Below, piece by piece: positions 1 to 10,200 of a stretch of DNA of 64,000 nt; position 1 is the first letter of the stretch, and the number at the start of each line of letters is the position of its first letter. A program made the position numbers and the translations under genes. Source of the stretch: Bacteroidota bacterium (lineage in GTDB: Bacteria > Bacteroidota > Bacteroidia > B-17B0 > Aurantibacillaceae); contig JADJSH010000015.1 of assembly GCA_016711805.1 (NCBI GenBank), forward strand, positions 1 to 64,000, read 5' to 3'. The notes beneath the pieces were generated by a model that was not told where the DNA came from, made no database searches, and saw only the letters and a program-made list of their open reading frames with translations.

Positions 1-1089
1 TTGCTATTGGCAGGCGATAATATTAACTTTTGGGATGCTACTACGATTGATAGTAGGGGGGTTCCTAACTTTGGCGATTTATTATTAGATGATGGTGGTG
101 CTGGGTTGTCTTGGAATGATTTAGGTTCAGGTGGTGAGTTGGCATTTAATAGGAAATCCTTGCACCTCCTACATTGATTATACCTATATGCAAGCTAATA
201 CTAATTCTGGTATGACAGATAATATTTATTTTACGGACAGGAGGAAATTATACTCTTTGGTCATTTGGTAATATTCCCCTTTTCCAAGGTTTTTATGTCG
301 AAACAAATCAAGACCACTTTTTTATCATACTGTTTTGTTTTACAGAAGATTGTAAAACAACTGAGCATTCGACAACTTTTTCATAGAATTGTAGCTAATT
401 ATGATATTAAACTAGGAATTAGTTCTCAATTAACTCCTTTTAACCACGAAAATACCATTCATTTTAATCAACAAGCTACCTTAATTATGATAGTAAATTT
501 GATGCAACATATTCGTAAGTTTCAGATCCTGTTGCACCTGCTATCTGATGGTTACTCCAAATAGAAATTTAATAAAGAATGTAGTTGATAGTAAGGAAGA
601 AGAGTTAAGGTTTTTAGCGTTAGGTGTTTTTACACCAAAATCAGGTGTTTATTATTTAGATGCTTCTATTTTAAACACAAACGATTACAAATATGTATGG
701 TTGGAAAACACAAAACTGGCGTTAAATATGATTTAAACAACTCGGTAGCGATTGATGGAACTGAATTGGAAGAACAAATACTGATTTTGTATTGCGTTTG
801 AGTAAATCAAAACAATCAAGTGCAATTGCAGAAAGTATTTTAGAAACAGATTTAGTAATTTTAATACCGAAAATGCAATTAATTTTAAATCAACGACTTC
901 TGATTATACGTTAACAGAAGTGATGGTTTTACGATATGACTGGTAAATTAGTGATGTCCAGAATCAAACGTAGATGTAGTTGCTGGTCAAATCTCCAAAA
1001 TGGACGTATCATCTTTAGCAAGTGGAATTTATGTAGTAAGTGCTACGGATGAGCAAGGTAGAAAGACAACCAGAAAATTAATTAAGTAA
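1..1089 (+). pseudogene. T9SS C-terminal sorting domain protein, 3' part, multiple frame shifts
   Basis: This is the 3' part of a secreted protein gene that enters from outside the window. No single frame is open throughout. Readable protein moves between frames: FWDATTIDSRGVPNFGDLL near 30-90, NIPLFQGFYVETNQ near 270-310, LGVFTPKSGVYYLDAS near 625-670, and a C-terminus with MDVSSLASGIYVVSATDEQ ending in GRKTTRKLIK. That last segment is the typical end of a type A T9SS sorting domain, which directs export across the outer membrane. At least five shifts are needed to join the pieces. The neighbouring gene is similarly broken, so low consensus quality near a contig end is likelier than true decay, but the sequence alone cannot decide. 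Confidence 0.6.
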
Positions 1090-1108
1090 ATTTTTTTTTT
1101 TTTCATTA

Positions 1109-1140
1109 AAGCCATTCACTAGTTAGTGGATGGCTTTTTT
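1109..1140 (+). terminator. Rho-independent terminator
   Basis: An inverted repeat, AAGCCATTCAC / GTGGATGGCTT, around a TAGTTA loop is followed by a T run, 20 nt after the stop of the preceding T9SS gene. Confidence 0.8.
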
Positions 1141-1235
1141 ATCATATACTATATAAAAATGCGATTAAGTAATTATATTAAAAGGTGTCAATGATTAATA
1201 TTTCTCTGAAACTTACAAAAAATAAGATTATTTTG

Positions 1236-1243
1236 TATATTTG
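1236..1243 (+). promoter_or_regulatory. Candidate Bacteroidota -7 promoter element (TATATTTG)
   Basis: TATATTTG fits the Bacteroidota -7 consensus TAnnTTTG and lies about 30 nt before the first possible start of the next T9SS gene. I saw no clear -33 TTTG box at the usual spacing, so this rests on one motif only. Confidence 0.3.
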
Positions 1244-1271
1244 TTAGTTAAAGAAATTTGATAAAACAAAG

Positions 1272-3135
1272 ATGGGCTATTATTTAATAAGTTTCATTTT
1301 TTATTTTTCTATACTAATCATTTAATTTCAATTGATGAAGATATGGTCAAGCAACGTGCGTTAGCGCCCTGCGGTATCCGTTGCAGAAAATGGCACATGT
1401 CCTGGTGGCTCTTCAGATGCTACTCTTGGGACGTTCACAACAAATAATTGCGGTGTTCCTAATAGAGAGAGTTGGTTTTAGATTTAATGCGACTGCCTCA
1501 CAGCTACTATTGTTGGAACAATGACCTCTGGTGCCGCTGCATCAGAACTTTTGATTGAGGTTTATTCATCTTGTGCCGTTGGTTCAGTAATTAGTTGCAC
1601 AAATGCAAATACCGCAATACAAACCGCTCAAACAGAAACGCTAGTGTTAACAGGATTGGCCTTTCCGGCTGTATACTTTGTTCGGCTTGTAAATACATTT
1701 GGAAATCGTCTACCTCATTATGTATAAAATCCCCGCAACCTAATGATGAGCCTTCTGGGGCTGTGCTTTTAACGGTGCCTGGAGGTTCGGTTTGCACTAA
1801 TCTTGCTCCTGCGCCAACCTTAGTGAGTGCCACAACTAGCACTTGTGCAGCACCAGGATGCGCAAATTTTGCAGGAACAGCCGTTGACCTGTGGTATAAA
1901 GTAGTAGTGCCCGCCAGCGGTAATTTATTTTAAAAATGACCACTTTAAATGCTGGGATAGCAACTTATAGTAGCACACCAGGGTCTGGCAACGATTGCGG
2001 AACATTATCTTTATTAGCTTGTAGTGGTGGAAATCCTGTGGGTATTGTAGCAACTTCTCCTGCAGCAGCTTTAGTTCCAACTTTATATACTAGTGCAACA
2101 CCAGGTAGTACCGTTTACGTCAGGGTTTGGAATGAAAATGGAGTAACTTTAGGTACTTTTAATGTTTGCGCTGCAGATTTAGGACCATGTGGTAACAATA
2201 ATAGTACACCTAACGATTGGTGTTCCAATGCAGGTTCCATTAATACCTCAGGTACTCCAGGAGTTGGTACACACACTATATCAAATGCTTATACAGCTGA
2301 TGCACCTGGCAATATTAACAGTACAGTGCCGCAAATAACTTGCGGAGGAACAAATAATAATATGTGGTTTAGTTTTATTTCGGATGGCTCTGCCCTAAAT
2401 GTTCCAATAGCTGTATACTTGTTCAGCTGGTACTTATAGTTTTATCCCCACTACCGGAGGTATTATTGTTACACCTGCATTAACAGCAGGGCAAAATTAC
2501 TATTTAATGATAAGTAATAAAACCAATAATCAATTTTGTGCTTTTACGTTAACTGGATGGGCAGTTACTGGTATTTTAGCTGTAGATTTTGTTTCATTTA
2601 TTGGAAATAATAAAGGGAAATTTAATGAATTAGAATGGATCTCAGCCTCTGAGCAAAATGTAATATCCTATGTTTTAGAACATTCGTTAGATGGGCTTAA
2701 TTTTAGTGAGGTTGGAACAATTGTAGTTAAATCAAGTAGCTCTTCTAATCATAGATATACAATTATTGATGAAAATTTTTATGAAGATGTAACGTACTAT
2801 CGAATCAAACAAAATATGATAGATGGTGGAAAGGAATATTCACACACTATCAGTGTAAGTTTACATAAGTAAGTATGATAACATTTATAACATACAACCT
2901 AATCCAACTACTGACAATTTAAATTTTGAGTACTATTCAAAAAGCTAATAACTCCATTAATATTGAATTATTAAACTATGCAGGAGCTTCCGTTTTAAAA
3001 CTAAATCAACCATTAGAAGAAGGTAAAAATAATATTACACTTCCTATGAGTGAATTAGATAACGGCGTTTACATCCTCAAAGTTGTTTCCGAAAAATCAG
3101 GGAAAACAACGCATCACAAAATTATTAAAAACTAA
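1272..3135 (+). pseudogene. T9SS type A sorting domain protein, frame-broken
   Basis: This is a Cys/Gly/Thr-rich extracellular protein read through several frames. A possible signal peptide starts at 1272 (MGYYLISFIFYFSILII). Repeated modules follow, with motifs such as NDEPSGAVLLTV and VDLWYKVVVPASGNLF, then NDWCSNAGSI and NNMWFSFISDGSALNVP; a W(Y/F)xF beta-sandwich domain is suggested. From about 2580 comes the membrane-distal segment VDFVSFIGNNKGKFNELEW, usual just before T9SS domains. The sorting domain itself spans roughly 2885-3135 (IQPNPTTDNLNFE ... LDNGVYILKVVSEKSGKT). Breaks lie near 1480, 1720, 1930, 2420 and 2870. The intact protein would have about 600 residues. The start is uncertain. 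Confidence 0.6.
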
Positions 3136-3163
3136 AAAGCCTTTCATTCGAAAGGCTTTTTTT
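3136..3163 (+). terminator. Rho-independent terminator
   Basis: AAGCCTTTC-ATTC-GAAAGGCTT followed by a T run, directly after the stop of the T9SS gene. Confidence 0.85.
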
Positions 3164-3179
3164 ATGATTCTGACTTGTT

Positions 3180-3500
3180 TTAATTATGCTTGCGTTGCGC
3201 CGTTGGTCCGCCAAAGTTAAGAGGCAAAGCATTCATTTCGCTGTCTTTAATTTTGCCGTGCATTTGCTCAAAACGAGTCACGTTATCTGCTAAAGCTTTC
3301 ATTAAACGCTTAGCATGTTGAGGTGTTAGTACAATACGCGATTTTACTTTTGCTTTTGGTACACCTGGCATTACTTTAATAAAATCAACCACAAACTCCG
3401 TTGGAGAGTGCGTAATAATAGCAAGGTTTGAATATATACCTTCTGCAATCTCTTCAGAAAGTTCGATGTTTAATTGGTTTTCAGGGTTTTGATTTTCCAT
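3180..3500 (-). CDS. DUF3467 family protein
   Basis: A small soluble protein of 106 residues that matches the DUF3467 family: NLAIITHSPTEFVVDFIKV, then PGVPKAKVKSRIVLTPQHAK, then a helical tail. The family is widespread in Bacteria and has no settled function that I know of. There is no signal peptide or membrane segment. The gene lies downstream of htpG on the same strand with a 129-nt gap that holds a dispersed repeat, so independent transcription is likely. The ATG is preceded by AT-rich sequence, as is usual here. Confidence 0.85.
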   Translation of the reverse strand: MENQNPENQLNIELSEEIAEGIYSNLAIITHSPTEFVVDFIKVMPGVPKAKVKSRIVLTPQHAKRLMKALADNVTRFEQMHGKIKDSEMNALPLNFGGPTAQRKHN

Positions 3501-3585
3501 GGTTAATTTTTTTATTAAAGGTAATTAATTTTTGTTTAATGTTTTGGTCAAGCTAAGGAAGTGATTTTTTAAAATCTATATTGCG

Positions 3586-3601
3586 CTTCGACTCCGCTCA
3601 G
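3586..3601 (-). repeat. Dispersed intergenic repeat, CTGAGCGGAGTCGAAG type
   Basis: On the minus strand this reads CTGAGCGGAGTCGAAG. The same core occurs at 30900-30915 and, with changes, at 45072-45085. Confidence 0.6.
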
Positions 3602-3629
3602 ATTTGACAACTAAATCTCGTTATAAAAA

Positions 3630-5528
3630 TTAATTAATCATCTCCACACTACGTTTCACAAACTTGGTTAGCTCTTCGCCTTTTAATAAGCCTTGAGATA
3701 ATAATGCTAAATCTGCCGCTTGTTTTGCTAACTGACTTTGTTTGGTAGCATCTGTTTCTGCTAATATTTTACTAATTAATGGGTGATTCGCATTTACTAC
3801 TAAATTATACATATCAGGCATTGAACCATAAAAGTTCATGCCGCCTCCGCCACCCATGGCTTGCATGTCTTTCATACGACGCATAAATTCAGGACGTGTA
3901 ATCAACATCGGAGAATCTGTTTCACTTAAGCTTTCAAATACGACCGAGTATTTTTCTTTAGCTACAACACCTTCTACAATTGGTTTTAATTTAGTTTGCT
4001 CGTCTTCCGTTAATTTACTTACCTGACCGTCATCTTTCTTAATTAATTTCTCAACCGTATCACTATCTACACGCACAAATTGCGTGTTGTTTAATTTGCT
4101 TTCTAAATAATTAATTAAGTGTGAGTCTAATGGCGAATCCATTAATAACACATCATAACCTCTTGACTTTGCTGCATCAATATATGTATGTTGCTCATCC
4201 ATGTTAGTAGCATACAAGTATACTACTTTACCATCTTTATCAGTTTGATTAGCTTTTACGTGCGCTTCATATTCTTCTAACGTAAATGCTTTTGCTTCTG
4301 TGTTTTTTACTAAAGCAAACTTCGCTGCTTTTTCGTAAAACTTCTCGTCGCTAATCATTCCGTATTGAACAAATATTTTAATGTCATCCCATTTCGCTTC
4401 AAAATCAGGACGATCTTTTTTGAAAATCTCTTCTAATTTATCAGCTACTTTTTTAGTGATGTGTGCCGATATTTTCTTTACGTTTCCATCTGCTTGTAAA
4501 TAACTACGGCTTACGTTTAATGGAATATCTGGACTGTCAATTACACCACGTAACATGGTTAAAAAATCAGGAACAATGTTTTCTACATTATCCGTTACAA
4601 ACACTTGGTTGCTGTATAATTGAATACGGTCTTTAGGCGCTTCAAACTTGTTAGATAATTTTGGAAAATATAAAATACCGGTTAAGTTAAATGGATAATC
4701 CACATTTAAGTGAATGTGAAATAAAGGCTCTTCAAATTGCATTGGATACAATTCTCTGTAAAAAGCTTTATAATCTTCATCTTTTAAATCAACTGGTTTT
4801 TTAATCCAAGCTGGAACAGGATTATTGATGATATTTTCTACTTGAACTTCTTCTTCTTTTTCGTGACCTTTTTCATCTTTCTCACCCGTTGGCACCCATT
4901 CTGATTTGGTTCCAAAAACAATCTCCACAGGTAAAAACTTACAGTATTTTTTTAGTAAGCCTTCGATTTTCGAATTCTCTAAAAACTCTAAACTATCTTC
5001 AGCAATGTGCAACACAATGTCAGTTCCACGAGTGGTTTTTGTATCTATTTCTTCAATTTGGTATTCAGGACTTCCATCACATTCCCAACGAACGGCTTTA
5101 CTTCCTTCTTTATGAGATAAAGAGAAAATTTCTACTTTTTGAGCCACCATAAATGCAGAGTAAAAACCTAATCCAAAGTGACCAATCACCACGTTTTTAT
5201 CTACTTTGTCTTGGTATTTTTGAACGAATTCTTCAGCACCACTAAAAGCAATTTGAGTAATGTATTTCTCAATTTCCTCTTTTGTCATACCAATACCTTT
5301 ATCTTTAATGGTAATGGTTTTAGCGGCTTTATCAACTGCTACTTCAATTTTTAAATCACCTAATTCACCTTTAGCTTCACCCATAGATGTTAAGGCTTTT
5401 AGTTTTTGAGTAGCATCGGTAGCGTTACTAACTAATTCGCGTAAAAAGATTTCGTTATCGCTGTAAAGAAACTTTTTAATAATTGGGAAAATGTTTTCGG
5501 TTTGTACGTTAATTTTTCCAGTGCTCAT
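3630..5528 (-). CDS. htpG: Molecular chaperone HtpG (Hsp90)
   Basis: Bacterial Hsp90, an ATP-driven dimeric chaperone of the cytoplasm. The 632-residue length is normal for the family. The N-terminal GHKL ATPase domain shows FLRELVSNATDA with the catalytic Glu31 and Asn35, then DKGIGMTKEEI and GHFGLGFYSAFMV (lid and nucleotide-binding motifs). The middle domain follows at about residues 230-490 with PLNVSRSYLQ, and the C-terminal dimerisation domain closes the protein. A Gly-rich MQAMGGGGGMNFYG loop in the C-terminal domain is notable but does not break the frame. The gene appears to be transcribed alone. Confidence 0.97.
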   Translation of the reverse strand: MSTGKINVQTENIFPIIKKFLYSDNEIFLRELVSNATDATQKLKALTSMGEAKGELGDLKIEVAVDKAAKTITIKDKGIGMTKEEIEKYITQIAFSGAEEFVQKYQDKVDKNVVIGHFGLGFYSAFMVAQKVEIFSLSHKEGSKAVRWECDGSPEYQIEEIDTKTTRGTDIVLHIAEDSLEFLENSKIEGLLKKYCKFLPVEIVFGTKSEWVPTGEKDEKGHEKEEEVQVENIINNPVPAWIKKPVDLKDEDYKAFYRELYPMQFEEPLFHIHLNVDYPFNLTGILYFPKLSNKFEAPKDRIQLYSNQVFVTDNVENIVPDFLTMLRGVIDSPDIPLNVSRSYLQADGNVKKISAHITKKVADKLEEIFKKDRPDFEAKWDDIKIFVQYGMISDEKFYEKAAKFALVKNTEAKAFTLEEYEAHVKANQTDKDGKVVYLYATNMDEQHTYIDAAKSRGYDVLLMDSPLDSHLINYLESKLNNTQFVRVDSDTVEKLIKKDDGQVSKLTEDEQTKLKPIVEGVVAKEKYSVVFESLSETDSPMLITRPEFMRRMKDMQAMGGGGGMNFYGSMPDMYNLVVNANHPLISKILAETDATKQSQLAKQAADLALLSQGLLKGEELTKFVKRSVEMIN

Positions 5529-5777
5529 GTTTATTATATTTTTAGTTTAAGTGTATGAATTTTTTCCGCTTTGTACTTGATTTAAGTATGATTTAGGTTA
5601 CAAAATACGAAGTAATTTTTTTATCAAGGTGATGAAAAAAATCTTTGCGTAGCAATGACTACGGAAATATTTTTTGAAGAAACATTGATGAAAAAGAACG
5701 AGTATTCTTGACTAAATTATAGTTAAACCAAGTACCGTATAGTCAAAGGTTGTACCAATAGGGTATAAAGTGACAAA

Positions 5778-6965
5778 ATGACAAAATTTTCATACATTTA
5801 CATGATGAGAATTTTTTTAATATTATTTCTTTTCTTGCCTTTTTTTGGAAATGCTCAAAATTCAAAAAGTAATGAAAGAATAGCTAGTGTATCAACTTAC
5901 ACTGTTTGTAATCCTGATAGTAGTGGAGTTTTTTTTCTTAAGTACAATGATGTATATAACGTTTATGGCTTCTACAAAGTTACTAGAATGTTTTATTATT
6001 ACAATTCTAATAATAAGCACTCATATGGATATTCACAAGATGCTACAATGAATCCGAATGATACTATTTGGACCAATTATTTAAAATGGACCAATTCTTA
6101 TGATTCTAATAATAATTTGATTGATTCCATTAGTCAAATTTGGCAAGGAAGCTATTGGTCTGACACTATTAATCGTACTCAGCATTTGTATGATGCTAAT
6201 AACCGATTAATTTCTAGTTCTAATAAATTGAAAAACAGTCTTTGGGTGGATGTTGATAGAAGATTATACAGTTATACCTCTTATGGTTTTCTTGAGTATT
6301 CTATATTTCAAAATTGGTATGGAATAGAAAACCGTTGGTTTAGTATCGATTCTTTACGCTATGTTTATGATGTCGGCAATAGGGTAACAAATAAATACTA
6401 TTATAGAAATATTTCTACTCCTGTTATTTGGAATAATTACGGAAAAGATACAACCCACTATAATTCATTGAATCAGCCCATCTATCTTTTAAAAAAAAGG
6501 GATTCAGGTGGAGGTCCTTGGTCGTTTGCGAAAGAAATTGTTTGGACCTATGATTCAAACGATAGAATATTATCAAGGGTAACTAATCAATATAATGATT
6601 CTGATAATTTTTGGGAAAGCGAGTCTCATGATTATTATGCTTACGATATATATGGTAGACAAATCCTTCAATCTGCTGGAGGAAGTCTTTATTACAGCAA
6701 TTGTGTAATAGCTGGAATTAATGAAAAAAATAAGGAGTACGATTTTTCCATCTCCCCAAACCCTTCCAGTTCAACTCTTTCTATTACTTCTACTGTTGAT
6801 TATTCCAGTATTAAAATTATCAATTCAATTGGGCAAACGGTTACAAGTTTTGAAGATAAACCAACTACAATCTCAGTTGCTGATTTATCAAATGGTATTT
6901 ATTTTATTCAGTTATTGGATAAAAAAGGAAATCTCTTGAAAACTGAGAAATTTATAAAGGAATAA
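5778..6965 (+). CDS. T9SS type A sorting domain protein with YD-like repeats
   Basis: A secreted protein of 395 residues. The signal peptide core is MRIFLILFLFLPFFGNAQ; the ATGs at 5802 and 5805 are alternative starts giving a more usual short n-region. Residues 90-300 contain repeated strands of the form YDSNNNL, YDANNRL, YDVGNRV and YDSNDRI, resembling single YD/RHS beta-hairpin repeats. Residues 320-395 are a type A T9SS sorting domain (ISPNPSSSTLSITS, then LSNGIYFIQLLD and the basic end KTEKFIKE). It is predicted to be exported to the cell surface or released. Its role is unknown. The YD-like repeats resemble those of the lipoprotein at 50279-51112. Confidence 0.85.
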   Translation: MTKFSYIYMMRIFLILFLFLPFFGNAQNSKSNERIASVSTYTVCNPDSSGVFFLKYNDVYNVYGFYKVTRMFYYYNSNNKHSYGYSQDATMNPNDTIWTNYLKWTNSYDSNNNLIDSISQIWQGSYWSDTINRTQHLYDANNRLISSSNKLKNSLWVDVDRRLYSYTSYGFLEYSIFQNWYGIENRWFSIDSLRYVYDVGNRVTNKYYYRNISTPVIWNNYGKDTTHYNSLNQPIYLLKKRDSGGGPWSFAKEIVWTYDSNDRILSRVTNQYNDSDNFWESESHDYYAYDIYGRQILQSAGGSLYYSNCVIAGINEKNKEYDFSISPNPSSSTLSITSTVDYSSIKIINSIGQTVTSFEDKPTTISVADLSNGIYFIQLLDKKGNLLKTEKFIKE

Positions 6966-6973
6966 TCAATAAT

Positions 6974-6992
6974 TAGGTTCGAGCCCTAGTCG
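6974..6992 (+). repeat. Isolated tRNA T-arm copy (19 nt), inverted relative to tRNA-Gln
   Basis: These 19 nt are identical to the T-stem/T-loop and the start of the 3' acceptor strand of the neighbouring tRNA-Gln, but lie on the opposite strand. The tRNA copy is at 7049-7067. No D-arm or anticodon arm accompanies it, so it is not a tRNA gene. It may be the relic of a duplication or of an integration event at the tRNA 3' end. Confidence 0.75.
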
Positions 6993-7003
6993 CACTATAA
7001 ACT

Positions 7004-7042
7004 AAAAAAGCCCTCTCAATCAATGATTAAGAGGGCTTTTTT
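7004..7042 (+). terminator. Bidirectional Rho-independent terminator
   Basis: AAAAAAGCCCTCT / AGAGGGCTTTTTT forms a strong stem with A runs on one side and T runs on the other. It can serve both the T9SS gene upstream and tRNA-Gln on the other strand. Confidence 0.85.
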
Positions 7043-7043
7043 G

Positions 7044-7116
7044 TTGTCCGACTAGGGCTCGAACCTAGACTCTACTGAACCAAAATCAGTCGTGTTGCCA
7101 GTTACACCATCGGACA
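7044..7116 (-). tRNA. tRNA-Gln(UUG)
   Basis: A full cloverleaf on the minus strand: acceptor TGTCCGA / TCGGACA, D-arm GTGTAACTGGCAACAC, anticodon arm ACTGA-TTTTGGT-TCAGT with anticodon TTG, T-arm CTAGG-TTCGAGC-CCTAG, discriminator A. CCA is not encoded. The span is 73 nt including the discriminator. Confidence 0.95.
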
Positions 7117-7256
7117 ATCTAAACTTGGTTAAAAGTTCGGGGCACAAAAATAGCAAAATATCTTCATTTACAAAAAATTCATAAAAAAAAACTTTCATTC
7201 TGTTTAAGTGCCTTTTTTAGTTAAATTCGCATCTTATAGCTTTTTAAAATAAAAAT

Positions 7257-10200
7257 ATGCAGTTTAAAAAATTAAACAACATTATTGGCTGGATTGTTTT
7301 CGCCATTGCAACATTTACTTATGTGTCAACTATCGAGCCCACAGCTAGCTTTTGGGATTGTGGAGAGTACATTGCTTGTGCTTATAAATTAGAGGTTGGT
7401 CACCCTCCAGGAGCTCCTTTCTTTATGATTGTAGGTCGTATGTTTGCTTTATTTGCTGGCGGAGATCCCGCAATGGCTGGTAAAATGATAAATATTATGT
7501 CGGCTTTATGCAGCTCGTTCAGTATTTTATTTTTATTTTGGACAATCACTCGTTTAGGAATTAAAGCGATTGTTAAACAAGGCGAAGAATTTACAACTGG
7601 TAAACAATGGGCTGTTTTAGGTGCAGGTATTGTTGGCGGCTTAGCTTATACATTTTCTGATTCATTTTGGTTTTCGGCTGTTGAGGGTGAGGTTTATGCC
7701 TTTTCATCTTTCTTTACAGCATTAGTTTTTTGGGCAGTTTTAAAGTGGGACGAAGAAGATTCAGTTAATCCAACAAGCGCTACGCGTTGGTTAGTGTTAA
7801 TTGCTTATTTAATGGGATTATCCATTGGTGTCCATTTATTAAATTTATTAGCTATTCCAGCTATTTGCTTTATTTACTATTTCAAAAAACACAAATTCAC
7901 TTGGAAATCATTTATGATTACCGGTGTTATTTCGTTGGTATTATTAGGAGGTATTCAAAATATTATGATTCCTAAAATCGTAAAGTTTGCTGCTGATTTC
8001 GAGGTGTTTTTCGTTAATAAAATGGGAATGGGCTTTAATATTGGTTCTATTTTCTATTTCTTATTATTGTTTGTGGCGTTAAGCTCTTTAATTCTTTATA
8101 CGGTTAAGAAAAAAGAATCTTACTATAAAATTGGATTCTATACAGCAATTGTTTTTACGTTTTTTGTAGTTATCTCTGGTTACGGTGGATCTGCTTTATT
8201 TACCAGACTGTTGGTGTTAGGAGGTTTACTATACGGAATTCATTATTTAAAGTCAAAAAACACAAATATTTTAAATGTGATTTTAGTAAGTTTTACCACT
8301 TTACTAATTGGTTATTCTTCGTTTTTTGTTTTAATCATTCGTTCGCAAGCAAATACGCCAATGGATGAAAATGACCCTGAAAATGCCATTACGATGTTAT
8401 CCTACTTAAATCGTGAGCAATATGGCGATTTCCCTTTAACTTATGGTAATTACTATAACGCTCCAACAAAATCACAGCAATATTTTGGTGATAAGGATCC
8501 TATTTATGCAAAGGACGAAGCAGCAAAAAAATATGTCGTAGTTGACGATAGAAAGAAATCTGTTCCAGTTTACGAAGAGGAATATTGTACAGTTTTCCCT
8601 CGTATGTGGAGTCAGCAAGGTAACCATGAAGCGGCATACCGCTATTGGGGTGATGTTCAAAGCCATCACAAAACCAAACAAAAAATGAATGAGCAAACAG
8701 GTCAAATGGAGGAGGTTCAAATTCCTACTTTTATAGCTAATATGACTTACTTTATAAGTTATCAAGTAAAATATATGTATTTACGTTATTTTGCATGGAA
8801 CTTTATTGGTCGTCAAAATGATATTCAGGGACTAAACGGTAATCCGTTAGAAGGAAACTGGAAAACTGGTGTTAAAGGATTAGATGATGCTTTATTAGAT
8901 ACAGATACATCTCATGTAACTCATGCGGCTTCTAATAACATGGCTAGCAATTCGTTTTATGCTTTACCATTCATTTTAGGTTTGTTAGGATTTTTCTTCC
9001 AATTAAAAAACAACAAAGCTGATACTTGGGTTGTGGCTTTATTGTTTTTATTAACTGGTTTGGCTATTGTGGTGTACTTAAATCAATATCCATATCAACC
9101 ACGTGAACGTGATTATGCTTATGCCGCTTCGTTCTACGCATTTGCTATATGGATAGGACTTGGTGTATTAGGTATTTACGATTTTTTAAGCAAAAAAGTA
9201 AATGCTCAAACAGCGGCACTTTTAGCAACAGTGGTTGGTTTAATTATTCCAACATTAATGGCTGCTGAAGGGTGGGACGATCACAATCGTGCAAAACGTA
9301 CCATGAGTAGAGATTTTGCAGTGAATTACCTAAACACTTGTGCACCAAATGCCATTTTATTTACAAATGGTGATAACGATACATTCCCTCTTTGGTATGC
9401 TCAAGAAGTGGAAGGTGTGAGAACAGACGTACGTGTTGTAAATTTAAGTTTATTACAAACAGATTGGTATATTAATCAGCAACGCAGAGCAGCCTATGAA
9501 TCAGCTCCTGTGCCATTTACGATTCCTGCCGAAAAATACACGCAAAGTAAACGTGAGGTGGTATATATCATGGATAAAGGAACAGGTGCAATGAACTTGA
9601 AAAAAGCAATTGACTTTGTTATTTCTGATGATTTAGAAAATAAATTAGATTATGGTAACAAACCATTAGATTATTTCCCAACAAAAACTTTCTACGTCCC
9701 TGTTGATTCAATGAAAGTTATGCGTGAAAAAGTAATTGCTGTAAAAGATACTGCTCGTTTAGCAAAATCTATTAAATGGACTATTAATCGTCAATACTTA
9801 ACTAAAAACGATTTAATGGTATTAGATTTAATTGCACATAATGATTGGAAACGTCCTATTTATTTTGCTGTAACAACAGGTTCAGAAGCCTATTTAGGAT
9901 TAGAAGAATATTTTCAATTAGAAGGTTTAGCATATCGCTTAACGCCAATTAAAAATACAAATGATGAAATGGCTCAAGGTGGACGTGTAAATACCGATAT
10001 CATGTACGATAACATTATGAATAAATTTGCTTGGGGTGGGTTAGATAAACCTGGAGTAAGTTTAGATGAAAACTGCGCGCGTATGGCATCTAACATGCGT
10101 ATGCAAATGGCAACATTAGCTGGAGCATTAATTAATAAAGGCCAAAAGAAAAAAGCCGAGAAAGTATTGGATTTGTGCTTAGAAAAAATGCCTGATGAAA

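Noticed and set aside
7004..7042. Riboswitch or leader RNA before the DUF2723 gene
   Set aside because: The stem is a simple terminator between the T9SS gene and tRNA-Gln; no further structure leads into the DUF2723 start.
8472..8765. Minus-strand open frame inside the DUF2723 gene
   Set aside because: It lies antisense to a well-supported gene and has no recognisable domain.
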